This document shows, piece after piece, positions 54,814 to 63,580 of a DNA stretch of 64,000 nt; position 1 is the stretch's first letter, and each line of letters starts with the position of its first letter. A program made the position numbers and the translations under genes. The stretch comes from Microbacterium phyllosphaerae. Lineage in GTDB: Bacteria; Actinomycetota; Actinomycetes; Actinomycetales; Microbacteriaceae. The stretch spans positions 2,170,001-2,234,000 of the forward strand of contig NZ_JAGIOA010000001.1 in the NCBI RefSeq assembly GCF_017876435.1, in the 5' to 3' direction. The notes under the pieces were generated by a model. It was not told the origin of the DNA. It was given only the letters and a program-made list of their open reading frames with translations, and did no database searches.

Positions 54814-54841
54814 GCGGCGACTCCGTCCGCTGAAGCGGTGG

Positions 54842-54847
54842 TAATCT
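54842..54847 (+). promoter_or_regulatory. Leaderless promoter -10 (leuC leader)
   Basis: TAATCT, 6 nt before the ATG of the leader peptide at 54854. Confidence 0.6.
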
Positions 54848-54853
54848 GACGTC

Positions 54854-54901
54854 ATGCGGATCGTGCTCCTTCTTAGCGGCCGCGACGAGACCTCGTTCTG
54901 A
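54854..54901 (+). CDS. leu leader peptide (attenuation)
   Basis: A 15-codon reading frame [15 protein letters not shown] ending in TGA. It has an Ile-Val-Leu-Leu-Leu run, with Leu codons CTC CTT CTT; CTT is rare in this genome. With the hairpin that begins in its 3' half it has the layout of a leucine attenuator, where ribosome stalling on Leu codons would change hairpin formation. No ribosome site; the transcript probably starts at its ATG. Confidence 0.75.
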   Translation: MRIVLLLSGRDETSF

Positions 54902-54918
54902 GCCCCTCCTCGTCGCGG
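54880..54918 (+). promoter_or_regulatory. leuC attenuator hairpin
   Basis: CCGCGACGAG (54880-54889) pairs perfectly with CTCGTCGCGG (54909-54918) around a 19-nt loop that holds the leader stop codon. No T tract follows, so it may act on termination without one or on translation. The leuC ribosome site AGGAGA begins 30 nt later. Confidence 0.7.
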
Positions 54919-54959
54919 AGTCCAACATGGGCCGACCCGCCAGCTTCAGGAGAAACGCA

Positions 54960-56444
54960 ATGAACATGCCCGCAGCAGACTCTGCTCCCGCACGCCGCCG
55001 GACCCTCGCCGAGAAGGTCTGGGACGACCACCTCGTCGTCAAGGGCGAGAACGGCGAGCCGGACCTCATCTACATCGACCTGCACCTGGTCCACGAGGTG
55101 ACCAGCCCCCAGGCGTTCGACGGCCTGCGTGCCGAGGGGCGTCCACTGCGCCGACTCGACCTCACCATCGCGACCGAGGACCACAACACTCCGACGTGGG
55201 ACATCGACAAGCCGATCGCCGATCTGACGAGCCGCACGCAGATCGAGACGCTGCGCCGCAACGCCTCCGAGTTCGGCGTGCGCCTGCACTCGCTCGGTGA
55301 CGCCGAGCAGGGCATCGTGCACGTCGTCGGCCCGCAGCTCGGATTGACGATGCCGGGCATCACGGTGGTCTGCGGTGATTCCCACACCTCGACCCACGGC
55401 GCTTTCGGGGCCATGGCGTTCGGCATCGGCACGAGCGAGGTCGAACACGTGATGGCGACCCAGACGCTGCCGCTGAAGCCGTTCAAGACGATGGCGATCA
55501 ACGTCGAGGGCACGCTGCGTCCCGGCGTCACGGCGAAGGACATCATCCTCGCCGTGATCGCGAAGATCACCACCGGTGGCGGCCAGGGCTACGTCCTCGA
55601 GTTCCGAGGCAGCGCGATCCGTGCGCTGTCGATGGAGGGGCGGATGACGATCTGCAACATGTCGATCGAGGCCGGTGCCCGCGCGGGCATGGTCGCCCCC
55701 GACGAGACGACGTTCGAGTATCTGAAGGGACGCCCGCACGCCCCCAAGGGTCAGGATTGGGACGACGCGGTCGCCTACTGGCGCACGCTCCCCACCGACG
55801 AGGGCGCGACGTTCGACGCCGAGGTCTTCATCGACGCCGACGAGCTCGAGCCGTTCGTGACCTGGGGCACGAACCCGGGCCAGGGCAGCTCCCTGTCGGC
55901 CGCAGTGCCCGACCCCGCCGAGATCGCCGACGCCAACGAGCGCGCGGCCGCCGAGCGGGCGCTCGAGTACATGGATCTGACGCCCGGCACGCCCCTCAAA
56001 GAGGTGCCGGTCGACGCCGTCTTCATGGGCTCGTGCACGAACAGCCGCATCGAGGACCTCCGCGCGTTCGCATCGATCGTCGAAGGCAAGAAGAAGGCCG
56101 ACGGCGTGCGCGTCATGGTCGTCCCCGGCTCCGCCCGGGTGCGGCTGGAGGCAGAGGCCGAGGGTCTCGACAAGATCATCACGGACTTCGGCGCGGAGTG
56201 GCGATTCGCCGGATGCTCGATGTGCCTCGGGATGAACCCCGATCAGCTCGCACCGGGGGAGCGATGCGCATCGACCTCCAACCGCAACTTCGAGGGTCGA
56301 CAGGGCAAGGGCGGACGCACGCACCTGGTGTCGCCGCTCGTCGCCGCAGCCACCGCGATCCGCGGCACGCTGTCGAGCCCCAGCGACCTGGATGCGGTGC
56401 CTGCGACGGCCTCCGCAGCAGCCGGAACGAACGGAGCACTCTGA
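54960..56444 (+). CDS. leuC: 3-isopropylmalate dehydratase large subunit
   Basis: A 494-residue aconitase-family Fe-S subunit, second step of leucine synthesis. Cluster cysteines lie in [12 protein letters not shown] and [26 protein letters not shown] is also diagnostic. ATG at 54960 with AGGAGA 6 nt upstream, preceded by the leader peptide and attenuator hairpin. Stop overlaps leuD by one base (TGATG). Confidence 0.97.
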   Translation: MNMPAADSAPARRRTLAEKVWDDHLVVKGENGEPDLIYIDLHLVHEVTSPQAFDGLRAEGRPLRRLDLTIATEDHNTPTWDIDKPIADLTSRTQIETLRRNASEFGVRLHSLGDAEQGIVHVVGPQLGLTMPGITVVCGDSHTSTHGAFGAMAFGIGTSEVEHVMATQTLPLKPFKTMAINVEGTLRPGVTAKDIILAVIAKITTGGGQGYVLEFRGSAIRALSMEGRMTICNMSIEAGARAGMVAPDETTFEYLKGRPHAPKGQDWDDAVAYWRTLPTDEGATFDAEVFIDADELEPFVTWGTNPGQGSSLSAAVPDPAEIADANERAAAERALEYMDLTPGTPLKEVPVDAVFMGSCTNSRIEDLRAFASIVEGKKKADGVRVMVVPGSARVRLEAEAEGLDKIITDFGAEWRFAGCSMCLGMNPDQLAPGERCASTSNRNFEGRQGKGGRTHLVSPLVAAATAIRGTLSSPSDLDAVPATASAAAGTNGAL

Positions 56445-57043
56445 TGGAGAAGTTCACCACTCACACGGGCATCGCCGCTCCGCTGAAGCGCTCGAACGTC
56501 GACACCGACCAGATCATCCCGGCCGTGTTCCTCAAGCGGGTCACGAAGACCGGATTCGAGGACGCGCTGTTCCACGGCTGGCGTCAGGATCCTGAGTTCG
56601 TGCTCAACCAGCCTGCCTTCCAGGGCGCATCCGTCCTTGTCGCGGGCCCCGACTTCGGCACCGGATCCAGTCGCGAGCACGCCGTGTGGGCACTGCGCGA
56701 CTTCGGCTTCTCGGTGGTCCTCAGCCCGCGTTTCGCGGACATCTTCCGGGGCAACTCGGGCAAGCAGGGACTCCTCGCCGCGACGATCTCGGAAGAGGAT
56801 CTCGAGCGGATCTGGGCCGAGATCGACCGGAATCCCGGGGTATCCATCACGGTCGACCTCGAGGCGCGAACCGCCTCGATCGGTGAGATCCAGGCTGACC
56901 TCGGGATCGACGATTACACTAGATGGCGGCTCCTCGAAGGGCTCGATGACATCGGGCTCACGCTGCGCAACGAAGACAAGATCGCGCAGTTCGAGGCCCG
57001 TCGCGAGTCGTGGCGGCCCCGGACCCTTCCCGTTCAGCAGTGA
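56444..57043 (+). CDS. leuD: 3-isopropylmalate dehydratase small subunit
   Basis: A 199-residue swivel-domain partner of Leu[23 protein letters not shown] and [17 protein letters not shown] are the family signatures. Start ATG at 56444 overlaps the leuC stop by one base, so the two subunits are made together. A hairpin follows. Confidence 0.97.
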   Translation: MEKFTTHTGIAAPLKRSNVDTDQIIPAVFLKRVTKTGFEDALFHGWRQDPEFVLNQPAFQGASVLVAGPDFGTGSSREHAVWALRDFGFSVVLSPRFADIFRGNSGKQGLLAATISEEDLERIWAEIDRNPGVSITVDLEARTASIGEIQADLGIDDYTRWRLLEGLDDIGLTLRNEDKIAQFEARRESWRPRTLPVQQ

Positions 57044-57047
57044 ACGG

Positions 57048-57080
57048 CGGGGCGGGGGAGCCGAGGGCGACCCCGCCCCG
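57048..57080 (+). terminator. Hairpin between leuD and murA
   Basis: CGGGGCGGGG (57048-57057) pairs perfectly with CCCCGCCCCG (57071-57080) around a 13-nt loop. Probably the end of leuCD. There is no T tract and murA starts 28 nt later, so some read-through is possible. Confidence 0.6.
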
Positions 57081-57108
57081 AATTCCGTTGAATGAAGTGA
57101 GGCTCCGA

Positions 57109-58476
57109 ATGACGACACCTGTGCGCGACGCTCTTCCGGACGGAGTCCCCCCACTCACCGGAGACGTCCTCGCCATTCGCGGAGGGCGCCCGTTGCGCGG
57201 CCGCGTCGACGTCAAGGGAGCGAAGAACCTCGCGACCAAGGCGATGGTGGCCTCGCTGCTCGGAGACACCGTCAGCGTCCTGCGCGACGTTCCCGCCATC
57301 AGCGACGTCGCGGTCGTCCGCTCGCTGCTCGAGGTGCACGGTGTCCGCGTCTCCGACGGCGATGAGCCCGGTGCTCTCGTCTTCGATCCGAGCGACGTCG
57401 AGTCCGCGCACTTCGAGGAGATCGATGCCCACGCCGGTGCATCGCGCATCCCGATCCTCTTCTGCGGCCCGCTGCTGCACCGTCTCGGTCAGGCATTCAT
57501 CCCCGACCTCGGCGGATGCCGCATCGGCGACCGGCCCATCGACTTCCACCTCGACGCACTGCGCAAGTTCGGCGCGATCGTCGAGAAGCTGCCGAGCGGC
57601 ATCCGCCTCTCGACCGGCGGCGCTCGTCTGCACGGAGCGAACATCCACCTGCCGTACCCGAGCGTCGGCGCGACCGAGCAGGTGCTGCTGACGGCCGTCC
57701 GGGCCGAAGGCACCACCGAGCTGCGCAACGCGGCCATCGAGCCCGAGATCATGGACCTGATCGCCGTGCTGCAGAAGATGGGCGCGATCATCTCGTACGA
57801 GCCGAACCGCGTCATCCTCATCGAGGGCGTCGAGAAGCTCCGCGGCTACGACCACCGGTCGATCTTCGACCGCAACGAGGCGGCATCCTGGGCCTCCGCC
57901 GCGCTCGCGACCGACGGCGAGATCTTCGTCGGCGGAGCGAAGCAGCAGGAGATGCTCACGTTCCTCAACGTGTTCCGCAAGGCAGGCGGATGGTTCGACA
58001 TCCAGGAGGACGGGATCCTCTTCCGCCGCGACGGAGAGCTCAAGCCCGTCGTCGTCGAGACCGATGTGCACCCCGGCTTCATGACCGACTGGCAGCAGCC
58101 TCTCGTCGTCGCACTCACCCAGGCCAAGGGACGCTCTGTGGTGCACGAGACGGTGTACGAGAACCGTCTCGGGTTCACGGATGCGCTCGTCAAGATGGGC
58201 GCAGACATCGTCGTGCACCCGCGCGGGCTGCAGGACGGACCCCGTCGCGTGCCGCGCCGTGACCTCGAGCAGGCGGCCGTCATCACCGGGCCGACCCCGC
58301 TGCACGCCGCCGACATCGTCGTTCCCGACCTGCGCGGCGGGTACAGCCACGTCATCGCGGCGCTGACGGCCGAGGGCGAGTCGAAGGTCTCGGGAGTCGA
58401 CATCCTCAGCCGTGGGTACGAGAAGTTCCTCGCAAAGCTCGACGCCGTGGGCGCCGACTTCGACGTCATCCGGTGA
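57109..58476 (+). CDS. murA: UDP-GlcNAc 1-carboxyvinyltransferase
   Basis: A 455-residue EPSP-synthase-fold enzyme, first committed step of peptidoglycan synthesis (PEP plus UDP-GlcNAc). VKGAKNLATKAMVASLL carries the substrate Lys/Asn; Cys137 in LGGCRIGDRPIDFHL matches the E. coli Cys115 that fosfomycin alkylates, so the enzyme is predicted to be sensitive. ATG at 57109 is preferred over the upstream in-frame 57010, which lies inside leuD. First of a murA-plsC-like-gpsA-ddl run. Confidence 0.95.
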   Translation: MTTPVRDALPDGVPPLTGDVLAIRGGRPLRGRVDVKGAKNLATKAMVASLLGDTVSVLRDVPAISDVAVVRSLLEVHGVRVSDGDEPGALVFDPSDVESAHFEEIDAHAGASRIPILFCGPLLHRLGQAFIPDLGGCRIGDRPIDFHLDALRKFGAIVEKLPSGIRLSTGGARLHGANIHLPYPSVGATEQVLLTAVRAEGTTELRNAAIEPEIMDLIAVLQKMGAIISYEPNRVILIEGVEKLRGYDHRSIFDRNEAASWASAALATDGEIFVGGAKQQEMLTFLNVFRKAGGWFDIQEDGILFRRDGELKPVVVETDVHPGFMTDWQQPLVVALTQAKGRSVVHETVYENRLGFTDALVKMGADIVVHPRGLQDGPRRVPRRDLEQAAVITGPTPLHAADIVVPDLRGGYSHVIAALTAEGESKVSGVDILSRGYEKFLAKLDAVGADFDVIR

Positions 58477-59237
58477 CGCCGATGGGTTCCCGTTCGACGG
58501 AGACCACGCGCCCGAGCCTTTTCTGGCCCGTCGCGGCGATCGTCATCCCCGCGGTGTCGCTGCTCGCGAAGGTCCGGGTCACCGGGGGGGAGAAGCTTCC
58601 GCGTGAGGGGGCCTTCGTTCTCGCACCGAACCACTACTCGGAGTTCGATCCGCTGATCGTGGCTCTCGCGGTCTGGCGCATCGGGCGTGCACCTCGGTTC
58701 ATGGCGAAGGAGAGCCTGTTCAAGGTCCCCGTGCTGGGCTGGGTGCTTCGCCGTACCGGGATGATCCCGGTGGCGCGCTCGTCATCGGCATCCGCGGCCA
58801 AGCAGACGCTCAAGCAGTCCGCCGAGCTGGTTGAGCACGGTCGGGGAGTCATCGTGTACCCCGAAGGGACGCTCACGCGCGACCCTGACATGTGGCCGAT
58901 GAGGGGAAAATCCGGGGCAGTGCGGCTCGCGCTGGCCGACGGCATCCCGCTGATCCCGATGGCCCACTGGGGCACGCAGGAGATCATGGGGCGCTATCAG
59001 AAGGGCCTGAGCCTCTGGCCGCTGCGCAAGCGGGTCGATGTCGTGGTCGGGGACCCGATCGATGTCTCCGATCTGCGCGGGCGCGCAGGAGAGGCCTCGG
59101 CGCTGAACGAGGCCACGACCCGTCTGATGAACGCGATCACCGCGCTGCTCGAGGAGCTGCGCGACGAGAAGGCTCCGGCCGAGCGCTGGAATCCGGCGTC
59201 GCACGGACAGAAGGAGACGGGTCGCCTTGACTCCTAA
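58473..59237 (+). CDS. PlsC-like lysophospholipid acyltransferase
   Basis: A 254-residue protein. The HX4D motif (His54 to Asp59 in NHYSEFDP) and PEGT in YPEGTLTRD are the acyltransferase signatures; one N-terminal hydrophobic segment. It probably acylates 1-acyl-glycerol-3-phosphate at the membrane. The GTG at 58473 overlaps the murA stop (GTGA); the ATG at 58482 is an alternative. Sits before gpsA, whose product starts the same phospholipid pathway. Confidence 0.9.
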   Translation: MTPMGSRSTETTRPSLFWPVAAIVIPAVSLLAKVRVTGGEKLPREGAFVLAPNHYSEFDPLIVALAVWRIGRAPRFMAKESLFKVPVLGWVLRRTGMIPVARSSSASAAKQTLKQSAELVEHGRGVIVYPEGTLTRDPDMWPMRGKSGAVRLALADGIPLIPMAHWGTQEIMGRYQKGLSLWPLRKRVDVVVGDPIDVSDLRGRAGEASALNEATTRLMNAITALLEELRDEKAPAERWNPASHGQKETGRLDS

Positions 59238-60360
59238 ACGCAACGTCGCCGCAGGCCCGCGGGTCGCCGTCATCGGCGCAGGCAGCTGGGGTACGACCTT
59301 CGGCAAGATCCTCGCGGACGGAGGCGCGCAGGTCACGATGTGGGCCCGCCGCGCCGAGCTCGCCCACGAGATCGACGAGGCGAAGCGCAACTCGCGCTAC
59401 CTGCCGGGGATCAACCTCCCTCGCACGATGGCGGCCACGCACGAGCTGGCCATCGCGATGCGCGACGTCGATCAGGTCTACCTGTCGGTGCCGAGCCAGT
59501 CGTTGCGAGAGAATCTGAAGGCTCTGCGGCCGCTGCTCGCCGACAGCGACACCAAGATCGTCAGCCTGATGAAGGGCGTCGAACGCACCACCGGGCTCCG
59601 TATGAGCCAGGTCATCGAGCAGGAGCTGCGCTGCGACCCCGACCGCATCGCGGTCGCCTCAGGCCCGAACCTCGCGCTCGAGATCGCCCGCGAGCAGCCG
59701 ACCGCCGCAGTGATCTCGTCTCGCAGCCAGGAGACGGCCGAAGAGGTCGCCAGGGCCGCGCGCAACAGCTACTTTCGCACCTTCGTGAACACCGATGTGA
59801 TCGGCACGGAGTTCGGAGGAGTGCTGAAGAACCTCATCGCCGTCGCGATCGGAATCGTCGACGGCGTCGGGTACGGCGAGAACACGAAGGCGTCGATCAT
59901 CACGCGCGGACTCGTCGAGATGACCGACTTCGCGGTCGCCAACGGCGCACAGCCAGAGACCCTGCAGGGTCTCGCCGGGCTCGGCGACCTCATCGCGACC
60001 TGCCAGTCGCCGCTCAGCCGCAACAACACGGCCGGGCGCCTGCTCGGTCAGGGATACAGCTTCCAGGATGTCGTGAAGCAGATGCAGCAGACCGCTGAGG
60101 GCCTCGCGTCCGTCGCGCCGGTGCTGCAGCTCGCCCGCGAGTCCGAGGTGGACATGCCCATCGTCGAACAGGTGAAGATGGTGCTCGACGGGAAGATGAA
60201 CCCGCGCGACATCGCACCCCACCTGACGACGGACGACGACACCCCTCAGGGTGAGAGGACCAACCATGGACAAGCAGACGGTGGTGGTGCTCTTCGGAGG
60301 GCGCTCCAGCGAGCATTCGATCAGTTCCGCAACGGCGGGCGGAGTGCTGGGCGCGATTGA
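59227..60360 (+). CDS. gpsA: Glycerol-3-phosphate dehydrogenase [NAD(P)+]
   Basis: A 377-residue enzyme making sn-glycerol-3-phosphate for phospholipids. Rossmann motif GAGSWG at 17-22; catalytic FGGVLKNLIAVAIGIVDG and LAGLGDLIATCQSPLSRN present. TTG start at 59227 with AAGGAG 9 nt before, overlapping plsC-like by 11 nt. The frame runs on 95 nt into ddl, adding about 30 residues of low-quality tail (QADGGGALRRALQRAFDQF) that the family does not have; the enzyme proper ends near residue 346. Confidence 0.94.
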   Translation: MTPKRNVAAGPRVAVIGAGSWGTTFGKILADGGAQVTMWARRAELAHEIDEAKRNSRYLPGINLPRTMAATHELAIAMRDVDQVYLSVPSQSLRENLKALRPLLADSDTKIVSLMKGVERTTGLRMSQVIEQELRCDPDRIAVASGPNLALEIAREQPTAAVISSRSQETAEEVARAARNSYFRTFVNTDVIGTEFGGVLKNLIAVAIGIVDGVGYGENTKASIITRGLVEMTDFAVANGAQPETLQGLAGLGDLIATCQSPLSRNNTAGRLLGQGYSFQDVVKQMQQTAEGLASVAPVLQLARESEVDMPIVEQVKMVLDGKMNPRDIAPHLTTDDDTPQGERTNHGQADGGGALRRALQRAFDQFRNGGRSAGRD

Positions 60361-61348
60361 TCGCGACCGCTATGCGGTGATCCCCGTGGGGATCACCCGC
60401 GAGGGTGCGTTCGTCCTCGAAGACGACGACCCGGCGAAGTTCCCGCTGGATGCCGCGCATCTTCCCGAGGTCGCCGACAACGGAAGCCGCGTGCTCTGGC
60501 CAGAGCCGGGCGGCGACCGGACCCTGCGTGTCGTGCGCCCCGACGGCGGTACGGAGAGCTTCGGCGAGATCGACATCGTGCTGCCGATCCTCCACGGCCC
60601 GCACGGCGAGGACGGCACGATCCAGGGGTACTTCGACACGCTCGAGGTCCCGTACGCCGGCGGCGGCGTGCTCGACTCCGCTCTGTGCATGGACAAGCAC
60701 TTCATGAAGATCGCGCTGCGTGCCGCGGGGCTCTCCGTGGCCGCGGGGCTGACGGTTCGCGCGCGGCAATGGGCGCAGGACGCCGCTGCCGTTCGGGCTG
60801 CTGCCTCGGAGCTCGGGCTGCCGCTGTTCGTGAAGCCCGCGAGAGCCGGATCCAGCGTCGGCGTGTCGAAGGTCGAGCAGCCGGACGAGCTCGATGCGGC
60901 GCTGGCGATCGCCTTCGCCGAGGACGACAAGGTCCTCATCGAGACCGGCGTGGTCGGTCGCGAGATCGAGGTCGCTGTGCTCGAGGGCGCCGACGGCGTA
61001 CGCGCGTCGCTTCCCGGTGAGATCGTGCTCACGTCCCGCGGCTTCTACGACTTCGAGGGCAAGTACCTCGGCGGCGACGGTGTCGACGTCGTGTGCCCCG
61101 CCGCGCTCGAGGAGTCCGAGATCGCCGCGATCCAGGACGCCGCGATCCGCGCGTTCGAGGCCGTGGACGGGCGTGGCCTCGCCCGGGTCGATATGTTCCT
61201 GACCCCTTCCGGCGAACTCGTCGTCAACGAGCTGAACACGATGCCCGGCTTCACGCCGATCTCGATGTTCCCCAAGTGCTGGGTCGCTTCAGGGCTCAGC
61301 TACGGCGACCTCATCTCCGAGCTCATCGAGGCAGGTCTCCGCCGCTGA
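60266..61348 (+). CDS. ddl: D-alanine-D-alanine ligase
   Basis: A 360-residue ATP-grasp enzyme making the D-Ala-D-Ala dipeptide for the cell wall. VVLFGGRSSEHSISSATA, HGPHGEDGTIQGYF, FVKPARAGSSVGVSKV and VNELNTMPGFT are the family landmarks. ATG at 60266, 8 nt after GAGAGG; the GTG at 60251 is in frame but precedes that site. Confidence 0.97.
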   Translation: MDKQTVVVLFGGRSSEHSISSATAGGVLGAIDRDRYAVIPVGITREGAFVLEDDDPAKFPLDAAHLPEVADNGSRVLWPEPGGDRTLRVVRPDGGTESFGEIDIVLPILHGPHGEDGTIQGYFDTLEVPYAGGGVLDSALCMDKHFMKIALRAAGLSVAAGLTVRARQWAQDAAAVRAAASELGLPLFVKPARAGSSVGVSKVEQPDELDAALAIAFAEDDKVLIETGVVGREIEVAVLEGADGVRASLPGEIVLTSRGFYDFEGKYLGGDGVDVVCPAALEESEIAAIQDAAIRAFEAVDGRGLARVDMFLTPSGELVVNELNTMPGFTPISMFPKCWVASGLSYGDLISELIEAGLRR

Positions 61349-61359
61349 CCGGGTGACGG

Positions 61360-61989
61360 CTAGCCCGCGTGCGGCGGCTGGGGCGGGTACGACGTGCTCG
61401 TCTGCGTCGCCTGGCCTGCCTGAGGCGGGTACGGGTAGGCCGTCGTCGCCGGGTGGCTGCTCGATGCTTCCCGTTCGACGTGCTCAGGGACGGGCGCCGA
61501 CCGATGGATCAGGGTGACCACGATCGCTGTGATCCAGCCCCAGGTCAGGCCCCAGGCGGCACCAGCGGTGACGACCTGGAACCCCTGCACCATCAGGATC
61601 TCGGACTGCTCCGACGGGATGCCGAGCGCCGAGATCGCCAACGGCGCGCGCACCATGCCGGCGATCCACGATGCGATGATGACCGCGCCCCAGGTGCCGA
61701 AGAACACCGCGGAGCCTCGTTTCGGGAGGGCACTCCGCACCACGAGCCGGACGAAGAACCACGTGAGCGCGACGATCACGATGAGCGCCAGGAACATGGC
61801 GACGACCGCGAGAGGGATCGGCCGGGGTCGCAGGGCGAAGCCGATCGGATCCTGCAGGATCATCGTGCGCGGGAGGTTCGGTACGCCCCAGATCACGAAC
61901 AGGAATCCGACGAAGCCGCTGAGAAGCGCCCCCACTCCGACCATGATCGCTGCGATGACGGATGCTCTGCCGGCAGGGTTGGGATTCAT
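61360..61989 (-). CDS. Four-segment membrane protein of unknown function
   Basis: A 209-residue protein: four hydrophobic segments (about 12-35, 60-82, 97-113 and 135-155) and a Pro/Tyr/Gln-rich C-terminal tail (PYPPQAGQ, SYPPQPPHAG). Starts MNPNPAGRASVIAAI, with TAGACT 6 nt upstream. No family recognised. Convergent with ddl, 11 nt apart. Confidence 0.8.
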   Translation of the reverse strand: MNPNPAGRASVIAAIMVGVGALLSGFVGFLFVIWGVPNLPRTMILQDPIGFALRPRPIPLAVVAMFLALIVIVALTWFFVRLVVRSALPKRGSAVFFGTWGAVIIASWIAGMVRAPLAISALGIPSEQSEILMVQGFQVVTAGAAWGLTWGWITAIVVTLIHRSAPVPEHVEREASSSHPATTAYPYPPQAGQATQTSTSYPPQPPHAG

Positions 61990-61995
61990 GCCGCG

Positions 61996-62001
61996 AGTCT
62001 A
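61996..62001 (-). promoter_or_regulatory. Leaderless promoter -10 (61989 gene)
   Basis: TAGACT on the minus strand, 6 nt before the ATG at 61989. Confidence 0.5.
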
Positions 62002-62066
62002 GGCGGATGCCTCGAGGCGTCGGCGGGGCCGGCTCCGCGCGTCGGCGGTTCCGTGAGCGGATGCGC

Positions 62067-62561
62067 TCAGCCCTTGTCGGAGCCGTCCTCCGTGGGTACG
62101 CGGTCGGTGCAGCGTGCGGTGGCCGGGGCGAGACCCGACTGGATGCTCGTCGACAGGCTCTCCACCACGGTGCGGAAGTCGATCTCCTCGCCGCGTCGGA
62201 TGATCACCTCGACCGCGGGGTCGCGGCCGTAGGTCACGAGGCGCTGGCGTTCTTCCTCCTGATCGAGGACGAGCCAGTCGACGCTCCCGATCGTCGTGCA
62301 CACGTCGGTGGAAGGCGCCGGGGGCTCGACGCCGCAGCGGAGCACCAGGGTCGGGTCTCCCCAGGCGCCGGTCGCCTGAGCATCCGTCCAGACGCGGTCC
62401 AGGTCGCCGACCGCATCGGGGAGCAGCACGGACACCTCCGCGCACGCGGGATCGTTCGCGTCCTCGGCGGGTTCCAGATGGACGGTGGTCGAGCATCCCG
62501 AGAGGGCCGTGACGAGGGCCAGCGAGCCCGCGATGACGGCGAGAAGGCGAAAGCGGGGCAT
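62067..62561 (-). CDS. DUF3515 lipoprotein
   Basis: A 164-residue protein with a lipobox LSGC (Cys23) after a clear signal peptide. ACAEVSVLLPDAVGDLDRVWTDAQATGAWGDPTLVLRCGVEPPAPSTDVCTTIGSVDWL is the actinobacterial DUF3515 pattern; its function is unknown. This gene next to thiL, rsmD and ddl is a conserved actinobacterial neighbourhood as I recall it. Divergent from thiL, 23 nt apart. Confidence 0.88.
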   Translation of the reverse strand: MPRFRLLAVIAGSLALVTALSGCSTTVHLEPAEDANDPACAEVSVLLPDAVGDLDRVWTDAQATGAWGDPTLVLRCGVEPPAPSTDVCTTIGSVDWLVLDQEEERQRLVTYGRDPAVEVIIRRGEEIDFRTVVESLSTSIQSGLAPATARCTDRVPTEDGSDKG

Positions 62562-62567
62562 GCTTCC

Positions 62568-62573
62568 AGGCTA
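62568..62573 (-). promoter_or_regulatory. Leaderless promoter -10 (DUF3515)
   Basis: TAGCCT on the minus strand, 6 nt before the ATG at 62561. Overlaps the thiL -10 by 2 bases. Confidence 0.5.
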
Positions 62574-62577
62574 CCTT
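62572..62577 (+). promoter_or_regulatory. Leaderless promoter -10 (thiL)
   Basis: TACCTT, 7 nt before the ATG at 62585. Back-to-back with the DUF3515 -10. Confidence 0.45.
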
Positions 62578-62584
62578 TGACTGC

Positions 62585-63580
62585 ATGCCCTCCCGACCCC
62601 GCGACGACGATCCGACCCTCGGCGAGCTGTCCGAGGGGGAGATCCTGCGAGCGATCCTCGCGCGCACCGCGCAGGCCACGCACGCGCTGATCGGACCGGG
62701 CGACGACGCGGCGGTGATCGCGGCGCCCTCCGGGTCGGTGGTGGCCACGACCGACACCCTCGTGCACGGACCGGACTTCCGGCTCGCGTGGTCGTCGGGG
62801 TACGACCTCGGCTGGAAGGCCGCCGCGGTGAATCTCGCCGACGTCGCGGCCATGGGCGCTCGTCCGACCGCTCTGCTGGTGGCGCTGGCGGTTCCTCGTG
62901 ATCTTCGACTCTCGTTCGTCGAGCGGCTCGCCGACGGCTTCCGTGAGGCATGCGCCGCACTCGCTCCGGGGTGCGCGGTGGTCGGCGGCGATCTGACGGT
63001 CTCCGACGTGCTCACCGTCGCCGTGACCGCGTTGGGTGACCTCGAAGGCCGTGCTCCCGTCACCCGTTCGGGTGCCCGCATCGGCGACGTCGTGGCGGTG
63101 GCCGGCGAACTCGGCCACGCCGCGCAGGGCCTCGCGGTGCTCTTCGGCAGGTTCCGCGAGGGCGATCAGCCTGTTCCGGTGGATGCCGCAGCGCTGGCCG
63201 CCGGCGAGAGTGCTGCTCTGGCCGCACAGCTGCGCCCGTCGCCGCCCATCGGTCTCGGTCCGTTCGCCGCCACGGCCGGCGCCACGGCGATGATGGACAT
63301 CTCCGACGGGCTCGCGCTCGACGCACGGCGGATGGCTGCGGCATCCGAGGTGACGATCGCCCTGGACTCGGCCTCTCTCGGTGAGGACCCGCTGCGCGCC
63401 CTCGCCGGGGGAGAGGACCACGCTCTGCTGGCGACGTTCCCGGCCGGAATCCTGCCTCCGGGGTTCCGTGTCATCGGTGCAGTCGCCCCGCGCGGAGAGC
63501 ACGATCTGCTCGTCGACGGCGCTCCCGCCGATGTGTCGGGTTGGGATCCCTATCGAGACTGGGACTCGACGTCGGGCTGA
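62585..63580 (+). CDS. thiL: Thiamine-monophosphate kinase
   Basis: A 331-residue enzyme making thiamine diphosphate from thiamine monophosphate and ATP. GPGDDAAVIA near the start and VATTDTLVHGPDF carry metal and nucleotide ligands; GWKAAAVNLADVAAMGARP and MMDISDGLALDARRM are family landmarks. It is followed by the convergent rsmD gene, whose 3' end overlaps it by 31 nt. Confidence 0.96.
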   Translation: MPSRPRDDDPTLGELSEGEILRAILARTAQATHALIGPGDDAAVIAAPSGSVVATTDTLVHGPDFRLAWSSGYDLGWKAAAVNLADVAAMGARPTALLVALAVPRDLRLSFVERLADGFREACAALAPGCAVVGGDLTVSDVLTVAVTALGDLEGRAPVTRSGARIGDVVAVAGELGHAAQGLAVLFGRFREGDQPVPVDAAALAAGESAALAAQLRPSPPIGLGPFAATAGATAMMDISDGLALDARRMAAASEVTIALDSASLGEDPLRALAGGEDHALLATFPAGILPPGFRVIGAVAPRGEHDLLVDGAPADVSGWDPYRDWDSTSG

